Of a stretch of 37,914 nucleotides of DNA, positions 33,114-37,914 are shown piece after piece. Origin of the DNA: UBA12545 sp051024685 (GTDB lineage Bacteria > Bacillota > DSM-521 > Neomoorellales > Neomoorellaceae); NCBI GenBank assembly GCA_051024685.1, contig JAZHPA010000026.1, positions 1 through 37,914 on the forward strand, read 5' to 3'. A program made the position numbers and the translations under genes. The stretch's first letter is position 1. Each line of letters starts with the position of its first letter. The notes beneath the pieces were generated by a model that was not told the origin of the DNA, made no database searches, and was given only the letters and a program-made list of their open reading frames with translations.

Positions 33114-33923
33114 TTCTTCCCTGCTCAAGACGTAGCGAATGTCCTGTTCCACCGGGAGGTGGTAGGACCGGCAGAGCTGGAGCAAACGCGAAGTCGTGCG
33201 CTCGCCCAGGTATTCTTCCAGCTGTTGCAAATCCAAATTGCTGGTGATGACGGTAGGCAGGTCGTGAATTAAACGATAGTTGATCAAGGAGAATATTTTA
33301 TTTCGCGTCCATTCAGTATAGTTATGGGCTCCCAGGTCGTCCAGAATTAAGACCCGGGCATCCCTGGCCGTGGTAAGCAATTCTTGTTCAGTGGGGCTTT
33401 CTGCTTCAGGCCGGCGGTCATAGGTGGCGCGAATTTCATCCAGCAGGTCGGGCACGACTACAAAGAGCACTTCTTTCTGCATGGCCGTGAGGGCATTGGC
33501 AATGGCCGCAGCCAGAAAAGTCTTGCCGCTACCCACCGGCCCGAAGATGAAGAGCCCCCGCGCCGTCTGGCATTGGACGTACTGGCTGACAAACTGCTTG
33601 CAGGCTTCTAAACAGCGACGAGCCGCCTCATAGTAGGTGGTGCCCGTCAATTCATCGTACCGTTGTCGCGAATAATACCGCAGGTCAAAGTTAGCAAAAG
33701 TATGACGGCTCAGGTGGGGAGTAAGGTGAGCGGAACGGAGGCGGTTCTGCCAGGCCTTGAGCTGCATACACTTGCAGCGGTACGCACGGCCCTCGCGGAG
33801 AATCACACCTCTATCCCGGCACTCCGGGCAGAAAGGAGGGGCGGCATGGGAGGCCGGAGGACCGGCTTCGGCGCCGGGAGATGGTCGTTGCAAAAATTCG
33901 GCAGGTACTTGCAGCTTCTGCAT
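33105..33923 (-). CDS. dnaI: DnaI/DnaC-like helicase-loader ATPase
   Basis: The 272-residue AAA+ protein loads the replicative helicase. An N-terminal zinc site is visible as C32, C35, C50 and C52. The ATPase has GPVGSGKTFLAAAIANAL (about 127-144), LILDDLGAHNYTEWTRNKIF (Walker B), and ITSNLDLQQLEEYLGERTTS (sensor 1 and arginine finger). GGAGG precedes the ATG by ten bases. It lies 18 bp after the DnaD-like gene, so both loader proteins are made together. Confidence 0.9.
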   Translation of the reverse strand: MQKLQVPAEFLQRPSPGAEAGPPASHAAPPFCPECRDRGVILREGRAYRCKCMQLKAWQNRLRSAHLTPHLSRHTFANFDLRYYSRQRYDELTGTTYYEAARRCLEACKQFVSQYVQCQTARGLFIFGPVGSGKTFLAAAIANALTAMQKEVLFVVVPDLLDEIRATYDRRPEAESPTEQELLTTARDARVLILDDLGAHNYTEWTRNKIFSLINYRLIHDLPTVITSNLDLQQLEEYLGERTTSRLLQLCRSYHLPVEQDIRYVLSREERR

Positions 33924-33941
33924 AGGCCCTGTACCTCCTCT

Positions 33942-34709
33942 TTATTTTCCAGGTTCTAGGCGGTAGAGCTCGCGGTATTTATCCTCGGTGGGAAGGTCCA
34001 CGCGTCTTTTCTTACCCGGCCTCTGCTTCAGTAGCCGCTCATCGTAGGCGACGACCTCCTGCACCGTGCGGATATTGTGGCGCAGCCAATCCTTCAAGAT
34101 GGAGTCGATATAGCGAAAATTAAGGGCTCCGCGCAAAACAGCCCTTTTTAAGGCCTCTATAATCAATTCCGGTTTTAGGTCGGGGTTTTGGTACCAATCG
34201 GCAATTTGGCCGCTCTCAAAGGGCGACAGGGGGCGCCCGAACTCCTTTTCAAAGGTGCGGTAAATCTCGCCCAGGCCTGTTTCGGGGGCAGCGGCGCGGT
34301 CCTCTTGAGGCAAGGAATCGGGTTCCCTGGGGTTTAGAGCCCCTCCCTCGGCGGCCATAATTTGAAGAAGGCGGTTCCACAGGTTGCGGAAGGAAAAAGC
34401 ATTGAACCAGCGGCCAGTATCCGGGTTATAGTAGGGTTCCACCGTAACGAGCTGTTTTTCTATGAGGCCTGCGAGGACGTTTTTGACTTCCTCACTGTCT
34501 ATAGATATGTACTGGCTGAGCTTCTCCGGGGAGGGGAAGCGGTCGTGCTCAATTTGGCGGCACCGCAGCAAATGGATAATGACCATAACCTCTATCTCTA
34601 AGAGGCCCAGGCGGGTATAATATTGAAGTAAAGGATTCGGGATGGTCACAATGCCGTCTTCAAATAAGGTGGCTAAAAGATCGGCCGGCCAACGGCGGGA
34701 TGTAGGCAT
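33942..34709 (-). CDS. dnaD: DnaD-like primosome protein
   Basis: The 255 residues have an N-terminal winged helix (IPNPLLQYYTRLGLLEIEVMV, SEEVKNVLAGLIEKQLVTVE) as in DnaD DDBH1, and a C-terminal DDBH2 domain starting YRTFEKEFGRPLSPFESGQI and ending with the signature FRYIDSILKDWL. DnaD remodels DnaA-bound origin DNA and helps recruit the helicase loader. ATG 34709 has GGAGGG eight bases upstream. It forms an operon with dnaI. Confidence 0.92.
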   Translation of the reverse strand: MPTSRRWPADLLATLFEDGIVTIPNPLLQYYTRLGLLEIEVMVIIHLLRCRQIEHDRFPSPEKLSQYISIDSEEVKNVLAGLIEKQLVTVEPYYNPDTGRWFNAFSFRNLWNRLLQIMAAEGGALNPREPDSLPQEDRAAAPETGLGEIYRTFEKEFGRPLSPFESGQIADWYQNPDLKPELIIEALKRAVLRGALNFRYIDSILKDWLRHNIRTVQEVVAYDERLLKQRPGKKRRVDLPTEDKYRELYRLEPGK

Positions 34710-34750
34710 CCTGGTTCCCTCCTGCCCTGGACGGGATTGTTTCTAGGATT

Positions 34751-34779
34751 ATTATAGCATTACTGAAAAGCAGGTCCAA
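34751..34779 (-). promoter_or_regulatory. Promoter of the dnaD-dnaI operon
   Basis: On the minus strand TTGGAC (34779-34774), 17-bp spacer and TATAAT (34756-34751), about 41 bases before the dnaD ATG. Confidence 0.8.
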
Positions 34780-34916
34780 GGTAGCACCTCATCCGGTGTA
34801 TCCCCGTGGGGAACCCGGGCGCCTGCTTGGCTTACCGAGGGAACAAGCCCGTGGCCGGCCTATGTGGCCTTTCCGGAGCTGGGTATTAGTTGTCCCAGGT
34901 TCGAGGAGGATTTTCT

Positions 34917-35735
34917 ATGGAAATTATCGCCTTTATCGGCCCCAGCGGTAGCGGCAAGAGCCACCGGGCACTGGCCGTGGCCCATGATTACCAGACCGAC
35001 CTTATTATTGACGACGGACTTTTAATACGGGGAAGCCGTATCCTCGCCGGGGTATCGGCCAAGGAACAGCCCACCCGCGTTGGAGCCATTAAGACAGCCC
35101 TGTTCCTCGATCCCCAGCATGCGGCGGAGGTAAAGGCTCAAATCGCCACCCTGGCACCCTCCAGGATTCTCCTCATCAGCACCTCCCGAGAAATGGCCTG
35201 CCGTATTGCCCAGAACCTGGAGTTGCCCCAACCCGGTCTGTTTATCGATATTACTGAGGTAGCGACTCCGCGGGAGATTGCCCGGGCGCAGCAGATCCGC
35301 AAGAGAATGGGCAAGCACGTGATCCCGGTCCCGACGGTGGAAGTCAAGCCCAGGTTCAAAGGGCCCTTCATTGAGCCCCTACGCACCTTTTTGCGGCGGC
35401 GCAATGCCCAGCCGGGCAAGAGCAAGAATCTCTGGGTAGAGCAAACTATAGTGCGACCCACCTTTAATATCTGGGGACATTTTTACGTAGCGAATAACGT
35501 AATCGAACAGTTGGCAGCCCACCTCGTAAAGAACGAAGCTTTGGGCGAACCCCGGGTCCATGTGGAGAATACCCCCTCAGGCCTTATTCTCCATATTGAA
35601 GTGACCGGTCGTTACGGTGTCGCCTGGAGGCCTTTCCTGCTGGCGGCCCAGAAAAAAGTGAAGGCAGGGATCGAGGATATGACTGCCCTGCCGGTAAAGG
35701 CCGTAAACATTACGGTGAAACACCTGGCCCGGTAG
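34917..35735 (+). CDS. P-loop ATPase fused to Asp23/Gls24-like domain
   Basis: The 272 residues join two domains. Residues 1-160 are a P-loop fold with IAFIGPSGSGKSHRAL and LFIDITEVATPREIARAQQI. The linker is basic (KPRFKGPFIEPLRTFLRRR). Residues 180-272 resemble the Asp23/Gls24 alkaline-shock domain: NNVIEQLAAHLVKNEAL, VHVENTPSGLILHIEVTGRY and VKAGIEDMTALPVKAVNITV. Asp23 proteins associate with the cell envelope. The function of this fusion is unknown. ATG 34917 has GAGGAGG upstream; the frame is open nine codons further. It converges on the aminotransferase six bases downstream. Confidence 0.75.
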   Translation: MEIIAFIGPSGSGKSHRALAVAHDYQTDLIIDDGLLIRGSRILAGVSAKEQPTRVGAIKTALFLDPQHAAEVKAQIATLAPSRILLISTSREMACRIAQNLELPQPGLFIDITEVATPREIARAQQIRKRMGKHVIPVPTVEVKPRFKGPFIEPLRTFLRRRNAQPGKSKNLWVEQTIVRPTFNIWGHFYVANNVIEQLAAHLVKNEALGEPRVHVENTPSGLILHIEVTGRYGVAWRPFLLAAQKKVKAGIEDMTALPVKAVNITVKHLAR

Positions 35736-35741
35736 ACGACT

Positions 35742-36953
35742 TTAACCGTGGGCCACGGCTCTCCTGTATTTCATTTGTCGGGCTACAAAGCGCTCCATCC
35801 TGTTCATGGCCTCGGTAAGTTCCTGTAAAGAGGCCGCGTAGGAACAGCGGATGAAGCCTTCCCCGCTGGGGCCGAAGGCGCCGCCCGGCACCACAGCTAC
35901 CCGCTCCTCCTGCAACAGCCGGGAGGCGAATTCTTCCGAGGTAAGGCCGGTCGCGGTAATGGAGGGGAAGACGTAGAAAGCGCCGCGGGGCTCAAAGCAG
36001 TCCAGCCCCATTTCCCGCAGGCGGCTTACCACCAAACGCCGCCGCTGGTCGTACTGTTCCACCATGCGGGCGACATCGGACCGTCCGTTACGCAGGGCCT
36101 CCAAAGCGGCCATCTGGCTCATAATAGGGGCGCAGAGAATAGTGTACTGGTGAATCTTCACCATGGCGGCCAGGAATTCGGGGTGGGCCGCTACATACCC
36201 TATGCGCCAGCCGGTCATGGCAAAGGCCTTGGAAAACCCGCTGATTAGAATGGTGCGCTCCTGCATGCCCGGCAGAGAAGCAAAGGATACGGGCGGGCCG
36301 TCGTAGCGCAGTTCGGCGTAAATTTCATCGGCCACCACCACAAGGTTGTACTGTTCTACCAGGCGGGCAATGGCGAGCATATCCTCCCGCCTCAGTACCG
36401 CACCCGTCGGATTGTTGGGGTAGCAGAGGACCAGGGCCTTAGTCTTAGGGGTAATGTACTTTTCCAATTCCCCGACGCTGATAATGAAGTCCCTCGAGCG
36501 GCTCGTCGGGACCAGTACGGGCACGCCCCCGCACAACTGGGTGACGGGCTGGTAGGAAACGTAACACGGTTCGGGAATAAGCACCTCGTCGCCGGGGCAA
36601 AGAATGGTGCGGAGGGCCAGATCTACCGCTTCGCTCGCCCCTATGGTGACCAGGATTTCCTTCTCCGGGTGGTAAGAAAGGCCGAAGCGCTCCTCCAGGT
36701 ACTCCGCAATGGCCCGGCGAAGTTCGGGGGTGCCGTAGTTGGAGCTGTACATGGTATAACCCCGCTCCAGTGATTCCACACAGGCCGCACGGATATGCCA
36801 GGGGGTGACGAAATCCGGCTCACCCACTCCTAAGGAGATGACGCCTTGAGTATTGGCCACCAGCTCGAAAAAGCGTCGGATCCCGGAGGGCTGGAGGCTT
36901 TTGACTGCGGGGGAGATAAATTTCTGAGGGTCAAAACGGCCGGTAACGGTCAT
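35742..36953 (-). CDS. Class I/II PLP aminotransferase (probable alanine/aromatic type)
   Basis: The 403-residue PLP enzyme of fold type I shows ISLGVGEPDFVTP, YGTPELRRAIAEYL, the NPTGAV motif, VVVADEIYAELRYDG, the PLP-lysine motif SGFSKAFAMTGWRIGYV (about 236-252) and a GEGFIRCSYA arginine near the C-terminus. Motifs fit the AlaT/PatA-type subgroup Igamma. Its start overlaps the stop of the Lrp-like gene by four bases (ATGA). The upstream T-box has a GCC specifier, which suggests a role in alanine supply, but substrate is not shown by sequence. Confidence 0.9.
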   Translation of the reverse strand: MTVTGRFDPQKFISPAVKSLQPSGIRRFFELVANTQGVISLGVGEPDFVTPWHIRAACVESLERGYTMYSSNYGTPELRRAIAEYLEERFGLSYHPEKEILVTIGASEAVDLALRTILCPGDEVLIPEPCYVSYQPVTQLCGGVPVLVPTSRSRDFIISVGELEKYITPKTKALVLCYPNNPTGAVLRREDMLAIARLVEQYNLVVVADEIYAELRYDGPPVSFASLPGMQERTILISGFSKAFAMTGWRIGYVAAHPEFLAAMVKIHQYTILCAPIMSQMAALEALRNGRSDVARMVEQYDQRRRLVVSRLREMGLDCFEPRGAFYVFPSITATGLTSEEFASRLLQEERVAVVPGGAFGPSGEGFIRCSYAASLQELTEAMNRMERFVARQMKYRRAVAHG

Positions 36954-37432
36954 GGTTGTACCACCTGCCTGCGGTCGGCTTCCAGGTCATCGAAGATGAT
37001 CCCGTCCTGCTTATAGCGCTTTAAAATAAAATGGGTAACGGTACTCTGTACATGCTCCAGGGTGGCCAGCTTCCGGGCTACGAAGTCGGCTACCTCCTTT
37101 AAGCTCTTACCCTGAACCAGCACGGAGAGGTCATAGCCGCCCGACATGAGAAAAACGGACTTGACTTCAGGATAGCGGTAAATGCGGGCCGCTACTTCGT
37201 CGAAGCCGACGTCCTGTTGGGGGGCCACTTTTACATCAATGAGGGCCGCTACCTGTTCCTCCCCCGCCTTCTCCCAGTTGATGAGGGTAGAATAGCCCAA
37301 GATAATCCTTTCCTCTTCCATACGGGAAATCTCCTGGGCCACCTGGTCGGGGGGCAGCCCCAACATGACGGCTATTTCCTTGGCTGAAAGACGGCTGTTG
37401 CCCTCTAAAAGGCGGAGTATTTTCGACCGCAT
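36950..37432 (-). CDS. Lrp/AsnC-family transcriptional regulator
   Basis: The 160 residues have an N-terminal helix-turn-helix (MRSKILRLLEGNSRLSAKEI, then PPDQVAQEISRMEEERIILG) and a C-terminal RAM domain that binds amino acids (VAALIDVKVAPQQDVGFDEV, VKSVFLMSGGYDLSVLVQG, HVQSTVTHFILKRYK). GGGAGGGAGG precedes the ATG. It is first after the T-box and overlaps the aminotransferase start by four bases, so the pair is one translational unit. Confidence 0.93.
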   Translation of the reverse strand: MRSKILRLLEGNSRLSAKEIAVMLGLPPDQVAQEISRMEEERIILGYSTLINWEKAGEEQVAALIDVKVAPQQDVGFDEVAARIYRYPEVKSVFLMSGGYDLSVLVQGKSLKEVADFVARKLATLEHVQSTVTHFILKRYKQDGIIFDDLEADRRQVVQP

Positions 37433-37471
37433 GTTTCCCCTCCCTCCCTGTTACGGGGCGCAAAAATATTG

Positions 37472-37745
37472 AAGCCTCCAGTCCCTAAGGGACGGGAGGC
37501 TTTCCCGCGGTACCACCCTTTTTGGCCTGGACGGCCCACCTCGGCGCGCCCAAAAAAGGCGCCTGGCCTTTAACGGGGCTCCTCCGTCCTGGCCTACTGG
37601 GCTTCTGGGTGTGAAAAGCCGTTCGGCAGGAAGCTCCGGGGTGGCTTTCGGTCGGCTCGCGGTTGTCGGGCTCGCACCCTCCCCGGCTCGCTGCAAACCG
37701 CCAGGCCGCCTACTTTCCCCTTCACGGCCTTTAGGGTACTTAAAT
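37472..37745 (-). promoter_or_regulatory. T-box riboswitch, alanine (GCC) specifier
   Basis: On the minus strand a structured leader ends in AGGGTGGTACCGCG (37519-37506), the canonical T-box, followed by a terminator stem (GCCTCCCGTCCC paired with GGGACTGGAGGC, loop TTAG) and TTCAATATTTTT. Stem I includes GGGGAAAGTAGGCGG, an AGCGAGC bulge, a GGTGCGAGCCC distal loop and the specifier region CGAAAGCCACCCCGGAG. The codon after CGAAA (37645-37643) is GCC, in the position of GGC in the Bacillus glyQS leader, so the effector is probably uncharged tRNA-Ala. It controls lrp and the aminotransferase. Confidence 0.9.
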
Positions 37746-37758
37746 GGCTTGTAGGGCT

Positions 37759-37788
37759 ATTTTAGCATCACGAAAGCTGCCGTGTCAA
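37759..37788 (-). promoter_or_regulatory. Promoter of the T-box operon
   Basis: On the minus strand TTGACA (37788-37783), 18-bp spacer and TAAAAT (37764-37759), a good sigma-A match immediately before the T-box leader. Confidence 0.8.
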
Positions 37789-37808
37789 TACCTTCCGGCT
37801 CTGGCCGC

Positions 37809-37914
37809 ATCCCCAGTTTTGATCCCAGGCCTGCTTGGCTTTCGCTCGCTCCAGAAACCCTCGCGGACCAAACTAGCGCTTGGCTCAAGGCTCCGGCAGG
37901 CTTCCCGGCAAATT
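37809..37914 (-). repeat. 106-bp dispersed repeat, right copy
   Basis: This is the inverted partner of 24-129, 103 of 106 positions identical. It ends exactly at the window edge and may continue beyond. It lies directly upstream of the T-box promoter. Confidence 0.85.

Overview
The window reads as chromosomal backbone of a moderately GC-rich, anaerobic, spore-forming Firmicute, most like the Moorella/Thermanaeromonas group of clostridia. This is inferred from gene families, not from a search. The clues are clostridial AddAB, a SpoVB-type flippase, a 23-codon spoVM-like gene, a PduL phosphotransacylase of the kind used by acetogens, DnaD/DnaI-type primosome loaders, a tRNA-Ala T-box and DUF1540/DUF3786/DUF4264 proteins. 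There is no prophage, transposase or CRISPR array. The two ends carry a near-identical 106-bp inverted repeat (24-129 and 37809-37914), so the window may be a whole contig that stops in a dispersed repeat.

Layout. 0.3-2.1 kb (minus): yjbQ, a ComK-like regulator gene and a small winged-helix-like protein with an operator-like palindrome in its promoter. 2.4-11.9 kb (minus): a variant EF-G followed by addB and addA, the double-strand-break repair helicase-nuclease. 12.1-13.6 kb (plus): SpoVB-like flippase. 13.6-17.0 kb (minus): TPR protein, a 52-aa DUF4264 protein and surE in one operon, then a CrtC/AttH-like protein and a Fur-family regulator in another. 17.1-18.5 kb: TIGR04086-type membrane protein, an anchored two-repeat protein and spoVM. 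18.6-24.6 kb (minus): dinG with an exonuclease domain, thiL, a small TPR protein, a quinate-dehydrogenase-like protein, DUF3786 and a 41-aa acidic protein. 24.7-24.8 kb: tRNA-Arg(CCG) and tRNA-Lys(CTT). 25.2-29.5 kb: DUF1540, DNA polymerase IV, and an FMN glutamate-synthase-like protein followed by an IclR regulator. 29.6-33.1 kb (minus): a zinc-ribbon protein, pduL, a 45-aa Cys-rich protein, feoB and feoA. 33.1-34.7 kb (minus): dnaD and dnaI. 34.9-35.7 kb (plus): a P-loop/Asp23 fusion. 35.7-37.8 kb (minus): T-box, Lrp/AsnC regulator, aminotransferase.

How the genes work together. Repair and replication genes dominate (addAB, dinG, dinB, dnaD-dnaI). Iron appears twice: feoAB behind a consensus promoter carrying two Fur-like boxes, and a Fur-family regulator about 17 kb away. 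The richest material is regulatory. Four direct repeats spaced exactly 21 bp apart cover the pduL promoter and leader. A T-box with a GCC (Ala) specifier precedes the lrp-aminotransferase pair. A TGGTAA palindrome covers the -10 of the winged-helix gene. Several small genes (spoVM, DUF4264, the 41-aa and 45-aa proteins) are too short for routine ORF calling.
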